Shown: positions 24,348 through 36,499 of the stretch, in pieces
How the letters are laid out: the number at the start of each line of letters is the position of its first letter
Numbering within the stretch: position 1 is the stretch's first letter
The notes under the pieces: model-generated
The model's input: only the letters and a program-made list of their open reading frames with translations
Databases searched by the model: none
What the model was told of the DNA's origin: nothing
Position numbers and translations under genes: made by a program
Source: Obelidium mucronatum
Taxonomy: Eukaryota > Chytridiomycota > Chytridiomycetes > Chytridiales > Chytriomycetaceae
NCBI GenBank assembly: GCA_025765595.1
Contig: JAIVFH010000043.1
Location: 205,967-269,966 of the forward strand
Reading direction: 5' to 3'
Length of the DNA: 64,000 nucleotides

Positions 24348-25601
24348 ATGGTGTCACTATACAGAATCGTTGTCCTCGGAGACGGAGGAGTCGGCAAGAC
24401 AGGTGAATGCCGAATCCCCCTTTTTTTCTCGATCAAAAACGACGCTACTGTTTTGGGTGGGAGTGAAGGGATCTTGGGGGGGGGGCCAGGTAGCAAGCGT
24501 TTGAACCAAATTAGGGAGTCATGTGGTTGTTTTTTGGTTGTTTCTTTGCTTGTTCAGCCCAAAAACAAAGAACCCGTTCTAACTCTTGTTGTCTCTCTCT
24601 TCTCCATATAGCATTGACGATTCAGGTTTGTTCTTTTCTCTGGCTATTGGAAGCTTGTGTGTATCGAGATCTTACAACAACTACCCCCCCTTCCCAACCC
24701 CCCTTCCGCTCAAATTGGATTTCGCAACCACTCCCTGCCTTCGAACGATCACTTCTCTCTCTGTGTGTGAATTGTACCCCACAAATATCGGAAACCCAAC
24801 AACAACACCAACAACGCCAACAGTTGTGTTTGAACCACTTTGTTGAGGTACGCCTCTCTCTTGGGTTTTGTCTCATTCCTTAATTTGATCAATTCTATTA
24901 TTTTAATAGACCTATGACCCTACGATTGAAGATTCATACCGCAAACAAGTGGTGATTGATGATGAGTCTTGTAATTTGGAGATTCTGGATACCGCTGGAC
25001 AAGAAGAGTATACTGCGTAAGTATGGCGTTTATAAAAGTGGGAGGGGTGGAGTGGGGGGGATCAGCGTTAGGAGCTGCAAGTCTAAACGAAAAAAAAAAA
25101 AAATTGATCCATCAGACTGAGAGACCAATGGATTCGAGACGGCGAAGCATTCCTCCTTGTATACTCAATCACATCACGAGCAACATTTTACCGTATCGAG
25201 CGATTCCGTGAACAAATCATGCGTGTAAAAGATACCGATGATGCCATCCCCATGATGCTTGTGGGGAACAAGTGCGATAAGCAAGCCGAGAGAGAAGTTT
25301 CTAAAGAAGAGGGTCAAAATCTTGCGAATAAGTTGAAATGCGATTTTATTGAAACTAGTGCGAGGACTCGGTTGAATGTGGAAAAGTAAGTTTCAAAAAA
25401 CTCGTCTCATCCTTTTTTTTGTTTCTTCTCTATAGTTAACAGTGTTTCTAACCGTAACAAAAAAAAAACAGATCTTTTTACAATGTCGTACGATCACTTC
25501 GCGCTCAACAACGGTTGGATAACCAAGTGAAAGTGACAAAAGCCGCAAGCGTCAAGAAGAATACCGCCAAACGTGACGACAAAGATTGTGTTTTGATGTG
25601 A
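24348..25601 (+). CDS. Ras-family GTPase, paralogue 3 (CVLM end)
   Basis: Exons 24348-24402, 24612-24625 (14 nt), 24824-24847 (24 nt), 24910-25016, 25116-25385, 25472-25601. P-loop GDGGVGKT, microexons ALTIQ and LCLNHFVE, effector loop [13 protein letters not shown]3 DTAGQEEY followed by TALRDQW, G4 NKCD, G5 ETSAR. Long Lys-rich hypervariable tail ending CVLM (farnesylation expected). Closest relative in the window is paralogue 4 on the opposite strand, which shares the [12 protein letters not shown] stretch and the CVLM end. The two probably arose by a local inverted duplication. Confidence 0.93.
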
Positions 25602-25846
25602 CAAGTGTTTTCCTTGGGTCTACCCCTACCTGCCCTCTCTTCACCTCTTTCTTTTTTTTTTGAATTTAAGTGTACTCGTTATAGTCTGTGTTTTCTGTCA
25701 CCCTACTTTATTCCTTTAAAAGCTTCCTTTATAATCCATCCTATACAAGTAAAAAGTTTTTTTTTGGTACAAGCACAACTCTTTTAGAAAGCAAAGTGTA
25801 CAAAAATTCCAAAGTATAAAAACAAATCAGCAAACGGTTGATTTCG

Positions 25847-27006
25847 TTACATGAGAACACATTTCTCGTCCTTGTTGTGGCCTCCTTGTCCTCTTGTTGA
25901 GTGATTTCTTGGTGTTTTGTGTAGAGGAACATTGATTTCACTTCGTTTTAGGGTTTTACTGGTTCTCACTTGGGTTTGGTATTCTTGTTCCTTACGAAGT
26001 GCTCGAACAACGTGATAGAATGCTCTGAGTATAGAGTTATTGAGAGGAGATGAGAACCATATGTATTAGAAGTAGTAAATAAAATAGAATCGAGAATATA
26101 TCGCGGAATCGAGAAGGAAACGAAAGAGATTCACCGCCTACGGCGGTATTAACGGGAACAAAATATTCACGCCTTCGGCGTCTTTTCACCGCCTCCGGCG
26201 GTATATTTCAATGAAAAAATCTCACCTCTCAACATTAACCCTATACTTTGCACTCGTCTCCAAAAACTCACACCTCAACTTGATTGCCAACTTTTGCCCT
26301 TCCTCCACCGAAACCTCCCTCTCAGCATTCAAATCACACTTGTTTCCAACCAATATAATCGGGACATGATCATCCGTATCTTTAACGCGCTGAATCCGTT
26401 GAAGGAATCGTTCGATTCTGTAAAAGGTTTCTCGAGCAGTGATGGAGTAGACGAGAACGAATCCTTCTCCGTCGCGGATCCATTGGTCGCGGAGGGCAGT
26501 GTATTCTTCTTGGCCGGCTGTGTCTAGGATTTCTAGTTGGCAGGGGATTTCGTCGATGACGACTTGCTTCATGTAGGAGTCTTCAATTGTTGGATCGTAT
26601 GTCTAAAGTTTCACAATATGACAGATGTTCGGGGAAATTCAGTGGATTGATCACATGCGAAACAACAAATCAACGGACCTCGACAAAGTGGTTCATGCAT
26701 AACTGTCCGAGAGATAACGGTGGCAACCAGAGGTTAATCAAAACAGAAATGAGATCTCACGATAGCTGCAAAGAAAAGAAGAGACAACTTTCGAAAGTGC
26801 GTACCTGGATAGTAAGGGCTGAAGGATTATAAGATGGAAACAAAGAAGGGTTGTTAGAGCTCAAGTTCAAAGGTCAATGAAGTGCCCCCCTCCGTCTGTC
26901 ATACCCATCCTTCCGCTAGCCTCCCACCAGCTCCATCATACAATCTGAAAGGCTCACCTGTCTTTCCGACACCTCCATCACCCAGAACGACGATTTTATG
27001 CCTCAT
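25847..27006 (-). CDS. Ras-family GTPase, paralogue 4 (CVLM end)
   Basis: Minus-strand exons: 26958-27006, 26805-26818 (14 nt), 26679-26702 (24 nt), 26226-26602, 25847-26024. P-loop GDGGVGKT; microexons ALTIQ and LCMNHFVE; effector loop [13 protein letters not shown]3 DTAGQEEY; G4 NKCD; G5 ETSAK; terminal CVLM. Unlike the other three, the segment from the effector loop to the end of the G5 region is a single exon, so one intron has been lost here (or gained in the others). The 201-nt last intron contains three GC-rich palindromes. The C-terminal tail (about 55 residues, with [14 protein letters not shown] before the CAAX box) is the longest of the four. It is head-to-head with the epimerase gene, 55 bp apart. 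Confidence 0.92.
26131..26203. repeat. Three short GC-rich palindromes in an intron
   Basis: Within the last intron of Ras paralogue 4 lie CCGCC-TAC-GGCGG (26134-26146), ACGCC-TTC-GGCGT (26169-26182) and ACCGCC-TCC-GGCGGT (26188-26202). Each can form a 5-6 bp stem with a three- or four-base loop, and they stand out sharply against AT-rich intron sequence. A related set lies at 28164-28211. Confidence 0.85.
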
Positions 27007-27061
27007 TGGCGTATTGTTGAATAATTTAAGAAAAAGTTTGGTCACACACAAGCTTGAAGAA
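27007..27061. promoter_or_regulatory. 55-bp divergent gap between Ras paralogue 4 and aldose 1-epimerase
   Basis: Only 55 bp separate the two opposite start codons, so the promoters must overlap each other or the neighbouring transcripts' 5' ends. No specific element recognised. Confidence 0.4.
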
Positions 27062-28160
27062 ATGACTGGCAGCGAAGAAGTTGTTATTTCCAACGAGCAC
27101 CTTTCAGTCTCGCTGTGGCTGCTTGGCGCCACTATCCACAAGCTTGTCTTTGACGGAGTTGACGTTGTCCTTGGCTACGACTCGGCGGCGGCGCAGCAGG
27201 ACTGCTTATCTCACCCGTATGTGGGCACGATTGGCCGCGTGAGCAACCGGTAACTCTTTTGCTTCTTCGTTCTTCTTCTTTTGACACTTCTCGAATCGAA
27301 GCATCGCCGGCGCCGCCTTCGCGCTCAACGGCACCACGTACACGCTTGCGGCCAACAGCGGCGCAAACAATCTCCACGGCGGCGCGCGCGGCTTCGACCG
27401 CGCGCAGTGGGCATTAGTCAGCAGCACTGCGGACTCGGCGGCGTTCGCGGTCCGCAGCGGCGACGGCGACAACGGCTTCCCGCGCGCGCTCACGGCGACC
27501 GTCGCGTACGCGCTGCGCGGCGCCGCGCTGCGCATCGAATACGCCGCGGCGCTCGACGCCGGCGAGGGCGGCGAGACGGTCGCGAGCCTGACGACACACG
27601 CGTACTTCAACCTGGCGGGTTTTGTGCGTCCGTCCATCCTGGACCACGTGGCTCACTTTCCGCACGCGCTGGGCCATCTCAAGCTAGACAGCGCACAGAT
27701 TCCAACGGGCGAGTTGGTTCGCCCCCTGGACGATCCTGCAATGGATTTCTCTACAGCTCCCAAATCGTTTGGTCGGGATATCGCGTCGGTTCAAGAATTC
27801 AAAGGATACGATCACTTTTATATGCTCAAAGACTGCGATGAAATTGCTCATGACCCGATAAAAAAGAAGGAAATGATCTTGGCTGCCGTTGTTTCGTCTC
27901 CAAAATCTGGCATTCAAATGCAAGTAGTCACGGATGCGGTTGGATTTCAGTTGTACACTGGAAACTTTTTGGATGCTTCTATTCCAACCAAAAGTAGTCA
28001 TCCAAAGGGATTTTATGAGAAACATGGTGCTTTTTGCTTGGAAACTTCAGCTCCTCCGGATGCTGTTAATAGTACCAGCGAGAGTGTACGTGCTACTACT
28101 CTTCTCAAGAAGGGAGAAAAGTGGTCTCAGAATACTGTTTATAGTTTTTCAAAGATCTAA
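27062..28160 (+). CDS. Aldose 1-epimerase (mutarotase)
   Basis: Interconverts alpha and beta anomers of hexoses such as galactose and glucose. Exons 27062-27249 and 27302-28160. Motifs: ATIHKLVFDG, VVLGYDS, HPYVGTIGRVSNRIAGAAF, NNLHGGARGFDRAQW (conserved His), THAYFNLAG (catalytic His and substrate contact), EFKGYDHFYML, TDAVGFQLYTGNFL and FCLETSAPPDAVN with the catalytic Glu in the usual place near the C-terminus. About 345 residues, normal size. The segment 27300-27620 is extremely GC-rich, while the part after about 27700 is AT-leaning with a different codon bias, so composition changes abruptly within one gene. Confidence 0.92.
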
Positions 28161-28163
28161 TTA

Positions 28164-28211
28164 TCGCCTTAGGCGTGCATCGCTGTAGGCGTGCATCGCC
28201 GTAGGCGATGT
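28164..28211. repeat. GC palindromes just after the epimerase stop codon
   Basis: Units of the form CGCC-TTA-GGCG and ATCGCC-GTA-GGCGAT with a decayed middle unit (CGCTGTAGGCG), linked by TGCAT. They begin 4 bp after the epimerase stop, so they would lie in its 3' UTR. Same core as the palindromes in the nearby Ras intron. Confidence 0.8.
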
Positions 28212-28350
28212 ATCATTGTATTCTTCCGCTATATATACCGCTTTTTATTTTTAAATTCAATAATAAATAAATAACATCAGAGTGAAAGATCGCCAGTTTA
28301 TTTTCATTCGACAAACGCGATCCGTCGTTGTCCTAGTCAATCCTACATAA

Positions 28351-30027
28351 ATGGTCCTTGATATATCGAATCCAGACACGGTTGATGCCAAAAAAGAGTT
28401 TGGGATCGATGAGATAATCACTAAACTGACGGATGGTCTCTTTGGTATTCTGTTTGTGACAAACAAGGTATGCAGGTCAACTCTCTATCCACCATTAATA
28501 TTATAAATAACTCTTCTTTCTCTTTTCGATTCCAATCTAGCATACCGATCATAACCTATTTGCGCATTTCCTGGGTATTGTTCCGTCACCAACTTCTACA
28601 GTCGGAAAATTAACAGATTCTAAACAGAAATATTCATTGATCATATGCAAGATTTGGCTTTTCCGTTGTCTTTTGTTTTGGCTCCTTGGTCTTCGTCAGT
28701 GACATGGCTTCAAACCGTCCTCAATTGGTTTTCTCCAGAGAGACTGGTAAACTATAAACCGTCAAATGAAGCAGTAACCGCTCATATGTTCTCTTGTATT
28801 AGATAGGAAAGAATCAAGTTCTCTTTTTTATTCTATTAACGCTGATTGGCGGGACGTTGTTCAACGCCCTATGGGTTGGATATTCCTTTTCCCAAAACAA
28901 CTTTCGATTCATATGTAAGAAATGACGGATCGAGAGTAGCTGGAATTCTTTTTCTTTCTCAACATTTTTTTTTATTTATATTTTTTAGGGACGTTAAAAA
29001 TCTTGAGGATCACGTTGGGCCTGTTTGCCACGATTCTCTTTATTCCAATCTTGGCCTTCTTTGCAGAGAACGTTGCCGAGTGTTCAGATGGAGTCCAGGA
29101 AGTTTCATGTTTTACTGGAGATAACTTGTTCAAGAGTATCATCACGCTTGTGTTTTCAATATTCTTTATTTTGTAAGTCTTCAGTTTAGTTGACCACAAA
29201 CACTCCATATTAAATATCGCCACACCTACAGCCTCGCTTTGGCTGTAAAGGCAACTTTTTTCGACTCTGATCCAAAGAGAAGCGATATCACAGGGCGTCC
29301 GCATTCCCGTCTTGATATTGTATACACTGCATTCCGTGGAATCCTCACTATCCTCTCAATCGTGTTACCTGCCTGGGTACATAATTCAGCAGAAACATTA
29401 TCCCACCACTCTGCAGCAACTGTTTCTCCGACGGGGACCACCACCACTTCTACTACTAACACTGTAGTGTCAGGCAACGTTGCGAGTGTCAGCAAAGCTG
29501 TTGATCAGATTTGGATCATGACTGCAGCCTGTGTGCTCCTAAGCGGTATTCTTGCGTTTGGGCATATTTGGTATATTCCGTATTACAACTATCGGTATTC
29601 GATCCTTCGAGTAAGATCTGAAATCCTCTCTCTCTCTCTTCTTTCTTTCTCTTTAGTTCAATATGAAACTAACAAAATCAACCAAAAAAAAAAAAAACAG
29701 GCTGGAATGAATGTCAACTTTTTCTGGGCCTCGCTATGCCTCTTTTTCACTGTCCTGCGCCCATACTCTGACATTGGAATCATTTATCTCGTGTTTTGCC
29801 CTATAACATTCGTTCTCGGGTATTACTTTGTCCAGTTCCGACGCTACATGGTTGAAAAAACCCCACTCTCTGCAATCAACGATCCATTCACGTTGGAATT
29901 GAAAATACGCTTCAGATTGATGGAGGCAGGCATGCTATTCAAAGGAGAACACGGGAAACCAAATACAGTCGCATGTCAGTTTGGAAGATCCCCAGGAGAT
30001 ATTGCAAGTCCAACAACAGGACCATCA
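28351..30027 (+). pseudogene. TmcB-like polytopic membrane protein, 5' part, broken by retrotransposon
   Basis: N-terminal half of a gene whose remainder lies beyond the inserted element. Exons 28351-28467, 28541-28574, 28628-28746, 28803-28914, 28989-29172, 29232-29610, 29701-30027. About eight hydrophobic segments are visible (for example VLFFILLTLIGGTLFNALWV and ILRITLGLFATILFIPILAF), with a Thr/Ser-rich loop near 29440. The arrangement (multi-spanning N-terminus, then helical repeats and a PAS domain in the distal part) is that of TmcB/TmcC-like proteins, known by name from Dictyostelium and, as I recall, expanded in chytrids. The coding frame is open up to the insertion point and would resume in the same frame after one copy of the 5-bp target duplication. 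Confidence 0.8.
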
Positions 30028-30384
30028 TGTTGTAAAATAGTAGTATTTTATTATAAGACAATAACAAAGATAATTAGTAATAAATGATAAGTAATTCTCA
30101 ACATCGAAACTGGTTCTAAGAGGGAGCTTGACTGCTACTTGAAACGGGTGAAGATGGAATTCCTAGAGTGAAGTGAGATAAAGAAGTACGTACATTAGTA
30201 AGATGTAACTCTTATCATTGTTGGGTGGCAACGAACCTTTTCGGCTCCCGGCGAGTGTTCCGATACCAGAAAATTTCATGAGGAAAATCGGTATAAATAA
30301 GACGGAAATTACATTAGAAGATAACAACAAGAAAAAGGACAATCTCACGCACTTAACCTGAAAGTAAAGGCGTATTTTACAACA
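30028..30384 (+). repeat. 5' LTR, 357 bp
   Basis: Starts TGTTGTAAAATAG and ends GTATTTTACAACA, giving the TG...CA ends of LTRs with a longer terminal inverted repeat (TGTTGTAAAATA against TATTTTACAACA). No difference from the 3' LTR seen. It should contain the promoter; the stretch GGTATAAATAAGACG near 30289-30303 resembles a TATA box. Confidence 0.95.
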
Positions 30385-30415
30385 TTTCAAGTATTATAGC
30401 GCCCACAACGGACCA

Positions 30416-33400
30416 ATGAGCAAGAATTCTGCCAAGACTGCGGCTCCAATGCCAGCACCCCTCCCAGAAGCGGCTGGTGCCAACCAGTTTGCTGCGTTCC
30501 ATAAGAACCTGGACAACCATCTTAATGAGACAACAGGATATGGAGAGGAGATATACAATAAGGCTAACCTCAGTTTGCCGCCTCTGTTCCATCCGTTGAG
30601 ACCACCCGGAGAACCATCTTTAGATGAAGTTTACCGAATGTATGAACGCACGAAGGACCTGAGTTACCAGAGGATGGCATATGTCAATGCCGCTATCCCA
30701 ATCCAAGTCCTCGGCGATAATCCGATTGAAGGCCCACAACCAATGCTTCCTGGTTTTGTGATTGACGCTGAAGTCGACATGATAAATGGCATCCTCCCGA
30801 ATGAGAGAGGAAATAAGCTCAACCACCGGGACAACTGGGTACCAGGAGACCCCTGGACCTTCGGAGACCATGACCGCGCTATGAGTGACCTAAAAGAATG
30901 GTTTAATCATGAGAAGGACCGCTTTAACAAAGTCCACGCCACCTGGGTCCGAGCCGAGAAGCACCACAAAGACCTCGTTAAGGCAGACAAACACTGGTCT
31001 ACTGTGTTGTGCAACCTTCTCGGAAGCACAGACAGAGAAGCTGTTGAGAAGAACTCAAGCTTTGCCGAGATGATTTATCAACTCCACCAGTTGTGTAATG
31101 CTAACCCAAACCGCCAAAACAATCGCGAGGTTGAACTCGAAGCGGAGTTGGAAGCAATAAAGTCCACATCTTGGCCAATTCCATGCGATACACTGACTGA
31201 CTACAGTCGCCACTTCTTCGAAGTTAATGGGGAAACCTACGACACTAGAAAGAAACTTCGCTCGGAGATCCTTCGGATCCTGGAGAAAAACCTACCAAGT
31301 GATTCTTCGGATTTGGCCAACAACAGAGATATAACTCGTTATAACTTGAAAATCTCCGATGAAGGAAATACTGGAGAACTGTCACACCAAGGACTCATCC
31401 AGCTCCTGAAGGACTTGTACCAAACGTTGAAAATAAACACCAACGCTAAAGGAAAGAAAGGAGCCGAAAGGAAAGCTAATAAGCTGGACAACAAAGTAAG
31501 CAACAAATTCCAAACAAACAAGGGTAATAACTCATCTAATAATCAGGACAAGAAAATGTGGTGCCGCTGGTGTGAGAAGGACAACCATAACTTGGCTGAG
31601 TGCAGATCAACGCATCCGCCTGACTGGAACCAAAAGTCCTCCCGAATCAAATACTTTGAATGGAAGAACGGGAAAACTCGCGATCCAAAGAATGGAGAGA
31701 GAGGACGTCCACAGACAAAGAGTGCAAAAAGGATTGAGAAACTGGAAGCTGAACTGAAAGCCCTGAAGTCGTCAGGCAAAAAGATGAAGAAGGGTGGAAA
31801 ACGTCAACGCTCACCCTCGTCAGATTCAAACAGTTCCGGATCTACTAGATCAAGATCCCGATCTTCTTCTCCAAAAGGAGGTCGCTACAGCCGTGAAAGC
31901 CGTCAGGCAAAGTCGCTGCGCAGTTTGAAGGCGAGTGTTAGAAAATTTAATGGTGAAATACCTGAAAATTTTCATAACACATTTCCACGCATCCTCGACA
32001 CGGGCTGTCATAGCTCAGTGTTCGCATCAGCGGATGAAGCCGGAGGTAAGATCCGAGGATCGAGACTCGGCGGAGCTAAGGATGTACTTGTGGACGCCGT
32101 AGACGGACGCACTCAAATTGATACTCTGGATGGAGTCCTGGAAACGGACTTTGCTGGAGTTAAAATCACGCTTCCGGACGTAATGACATGTGCAGCCGTC
32201 CCCGAACCACTAATCTCGGTCAAAGGATTAATGAGATATGGGTTCAACGACTCAGTTACATTTGACAGCGAAGGAGTTTACCTTAATCAAATGGGTAGCA
32301 AACGTCAAAGAATCGGCGACTTTAAGGATGGACTATACTATGCGTATCCACCAAGAAGTCATTTGGAAAGCGAAAAGCAGTACTCCGCAAAGAAAACTGC
32401 CGCTGACAATCAAAATGCCTCACCAGCCACCGCTCAGGCTATGGGAGCGGCGACTGATGCTCTATCTGGTGAAATTGACATGAGAATTATCAACCAGATC
32501 CAAGAACTCATGATTGGTGACGAGTCTGGAGTTCTGGTAAGTCTTTCGAAAGAACTGAAAGTTGAAAAGACTAACAACCAAACCAACAAACAGATTGAAC
32601 AAGTATCTGTGGCTCCTGTAAAGGAAAATGTTGATTCCACTGCAGTAGGATCCCGAGACGTCGGGACCGCCAAGGGAATGTTCCAGACGGAGAACATGGA
32701 ACGTGCGCCTACCAATAAGGTAAATACTTGTAGAAATCTCAAGAGAGCATTGATTTTTCGAAAACTAAATAAGACTTATAATAATAGGCCCACTGACCTC
32801 AAAGAAAGACGAGAGATCACCGAAGATGTACTGCACGAATGGTGTGGACACTTTGGAATTGGGCGAATTAAAGAGTCAATTGAAAGAAAGCAGGTTTTGG
32901 GATTTGAAAAACTTAAGTTTAATAAAAGAGTTCCTAACACTGAATTGTCACACGTTGAAAATTGCCATTGGTGTAGCGAGGGCAAAATAAAGCGAAATCC
33001 AATAGGTGAATCGACACACCCAGCACGACGCGTGCTATCAGAAATCCATTCAGATGAATTTCCATTGCCGTGTAAATCTGCGCAAGGTGAATCACACTGC
33101 CATTTAAAAATAGATGGATACTCAGGATGGACCGAGGCAGATTTTATTAAGTCAAAAGACGAAAAAGTCCCAGATATGATCAAAACGATTGGAAGGTGGG
33201 AAAATAAACATGGACTAAAAGTTGAGGCACTTAGACATGATACAGCCGAAATAGAAAGAACAAACGCGATGCAGTTTTATTGTGACAACAAAGAACCGCA
33301 AATAAAAACCCATCCAAGCCCACCATATACAAAAGAATTTAATGGAAAGAGTGAGAGCATGGTCGATATGGTAAAATCAACAACAGCGGTGATTATGAAA

Positions 33401-36293
33401 AGATCCCGACTCCCCAAATCAATGACAAAATATGCGATTAGATATGTAGTCCATATAAATAATAGATTGATAAATTCACGAACAAAGGAAACACCATACC
33501 TGCGTTGGAATCATCAACCCCCAGACATATCAAACTTCCGCCCCTTTGGATCATATTGTACGATCTGGCTAGACAAAGCCCAAAGGAAAGGAAAATACGG
33601 GTCAAAAGGAGTACCTGGCATATTCCTCGGTTATGTTGGAGACACAATAATACTGGTTTTCAACCTATTTACCAGGACAGTCCACCCTGTATTTCATGTT
33701 GAATTCACACACACAAACTATTATCCAGGACTTACCAAAGATTTGGATAATATAGAAGAAGTGATGGAGAAAAACAATCCTGAGGTTCAAATCCCACCAG
33801 CGGTCGACTTCAGCGACTACTGGACAGTGGAAGAAAAGGAAGCGATTATTTCTAAAAATGAATCGAAAAATAAAAGGAAAGTAAAAGGAGAAGAAAATAA
33901 GGATAAGTATTCCTCCGAAGAAGAAGAAGAAATGGAGTTACCTTTAAGTCAACGCTTGCGCAAGCGACCTCAACCAGAGAATACGTCTGGCTTTGAGGGG
34001 AGGAAACCGAATTCTAAGAAATCGAAAACAACAAAGCCAGTCAATTCACAACCAATTGAGAAAACGCCACCCCTCGACTTGAGGGGAGGCGAGATTGAGT
34101 TGGAAGAATTAACAAACCACATGCCCACACTCCTTGACTCAGATTCTGATGAAGATGAATTAGATAAATTTAATTCTGAAACGGACGAGAAGGAGAAACC
34201 ATTGACCGAGATGGAACCAGCTGAGGAAAAAGACTTACAAGATTTTCCTGAACCAATAAAGGCAGCTCTCTTGAAATGGAAAATCCCAAACGTATTGGCG
34301 GTTTATCTGAAGAAAGTAGCACCTCCTGAATCAAGAAAGATGAGGAAACTAGTCAAGAGAATAAAGGCGAAAGCAACTAAGCGAGGACTAACCCAATTCC
34401 GAGCACTGGTAAACGATCCTGTTATTAAACAAACGATCGAAGCTGCAGAGAAACGACTAGAGGAGAAATATCCCCAATTAAAGTTCAAGGAACCGAACCC
34501 AGTCCCTCTTAATTCAATAAGAATTGAAGACCTGCCACCAGTCCCCAAAACTCAAGCAGAAGCCTACGCGAGCATCTGGAGTGAGTACTGGAAAGAAGCT
34601 GAAAAAGCAGAACTCAATTCTCACTACACGTTACAAACCTGGATACTCGCGCAGAGACCAGAAAAAGGAACAACTGTGTTGAAGTCGAAATGGGTATACG
34701 ACTACAAATTGGACTACGATAATGGAATCCTAATGAAGTTTAAAGCACGATTAGTTGCTGCTGGTTATAATCAGAAGCCAGGAAGAGATTACGACGAGAC
34801 CTTTGCACCAGTTGTCAAGATACAATCAGTAAGGCTGATGATCGCAATGGCACTAATGCTGGGACTCCACGTAGAACAGCTGGACGTTTCGACAGCTTTC
34901 CTATACGGGAAATTAGAAAAACCTAATTACATGCGTATGGCAGATGGATACAAACAGTACGACGAGAACGGAAACGAACTCGTATGTCTCTTGATCCATA
35001 GCATCTATGGACTCCATCAAAGCGCTCGAGAATGGTTTGCGGTATTAAAGGAGTACCTAGAAACTGAGGGATTCAGCCCAACAGTATCAGATCCCTGCGT
35101 TTTTCATAAAAGATCGGCAAAAGGAAAATTAATAATCCTAACTGTCTATGTGGATGACATGTTACTTTTCTGCAGAGATAAGGACATAATAAAACAAGTA
35201 AAAACCTTCATCCGAAAGAGATTCCAAATAAAAGACATGGGCGAAGCGCACCATGTGATTGGGGTCCAATACGAGAAGTTTGAAAACTCATCATATCTGG
35301 GACAACCAAACTACGCGAAGTCAATTTTGGAAAAATATAATATGTGGAATAAAGTGGTCAACGGGAAACAGGTCCCGATAGACATAAAGCTTACCCCGAT
35401 GAGTGTAGGATGGCAACACCTATCAGACAGCGCGAAATTAACTGATCTAGAAATGACGGATTTTCGCTCGATACTGATGATGCTATCATACTTAGCCCAG
35501 CAGACAAGACCAGATCTGATATTCTCAGTAAATACGCTGGCGACTTACCAAAGTGACGCGCGAGAGCATGACATGAAAGCGTTAATGCATATTCTCAGAT
35601 ATCTAAGGGGAACATGGGATCATGGATTACATTTTGTATTGAATGATAAGCCAGCTCTATTATTTTCAAACGACGAAGATATATTGGATGATCCAACTTG
35701 GTGTCCGGTAAATGTTGACGAAAAAGAAGACCTGATGTTTCAACACAAAGAAGCTAATTACAGTTTCTTAAATCCATTGGGGTACGCCGATGCTAGCTAC
35801 GCACAAGAGACAGGAAGGAAATCGCGTTCTGGGTTTCTCTTCATGATGTGCGGGACTGTAGTGTCGTGGTACTGTAAGAAACAGCCAGTGGTAGCTCTGT
35901 CGTCGACTGAAGCGGAATACTATGCGCTAAGTGAGGCAGTCAAAGATTCGCTATGGTATAGGTAATATACTTACAGAGTTGGGTTTTACCTTAAACAATC
36001 CAACCTTGATTAACCAAGACAATCTTTCGACGATTGCAATAGCGATGAATCCTATAAACCATAGACAAGTGAAACATATGGATGTAAAAGTTCATTTCCT
36101 GCGGGACCATCTGCAGAAGAAAGACATCGTTTTGGCCTACTGTCCGACAGAGGATATGATCGCTGATATTTTAACAAAAGCGTTACCTGGAAATCAGCAC
36201 AGGCGATTGGCTGATTTGATGGGGTTAAGATCTTTGAGCGAACTTCAAGGAAAGAACGTAATAAGCACTACGTCTGCTGAGTACCGATTTTAA
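30416..36293 (+). CDS. Copia-type Gag-Pol polyprotein with one frameshift near 35960
   Basis: One frame of 1849 codons (30416-35965) followed by an overlapping frame to 36293. Gag occupies roughly residues 1-520 with a CCHC knuckle CRWCEKDNHNLAEC near residue 382 and a basic Ser/Arg tract after it. Protease has ILDTGCHSSVF near residue 525. Integrase (about 800-1110) has the HHCC-like zinc site (ending HWC) and Asp, Asp, Glu residues in SDEF, RHDTAEI and NGKSES. Reverse transcriptase (about 1400-1680) has KSKWVYDYKLDYD, QLDVSTAFLYG and YVDD near residue 1578. RNase H has YADASYA and LSSTEAEYYALSEA. The frame then ends at TATAGGTAA while the conserved C-terminal RNase H continues in the next frame (DNLSTIAIAMNP, KHMDVKVHFLRD, ADILTKALPG). 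Confidence 0.93.
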
Positions 36294-36499
36294 ATCGGCT
36301 CCGGCAACCACTTCATGACATTGTTGTTGTTCTTTTAATTATATTAATAATGAAAAAGGTTTGCAATGGGTATGATTGAAATCGAGAGGTGAGGTGCGAT
36401 CCCTTACTGACGTCCGAGAATCTAGTGATTCCTCTCGAAAGTAGACTGTATTGAAATATAGAGTGTATTTATTATAACTATCTTCGCATTGAGAGGAGG

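Noticed and set aside
26131..28211. Palindromes as a CRISPR array or operator set
   Set aside because: Units differ in length and spacing, have no uniform spacers, and lie in a eukaryotic intron and 3' UTR.
30620..30871. Minus-strand ORFs inside the retrotransposon
   Set aside because: Antisense shadows of the Gag-Pol frame without codon or domain support.
35940..35970. Programmed Ty1-style +1 frameshift
   Set aside because: Position inside RNase H rather than at the Gag-Pol boundary gives no obvious use; kept only as something to check.
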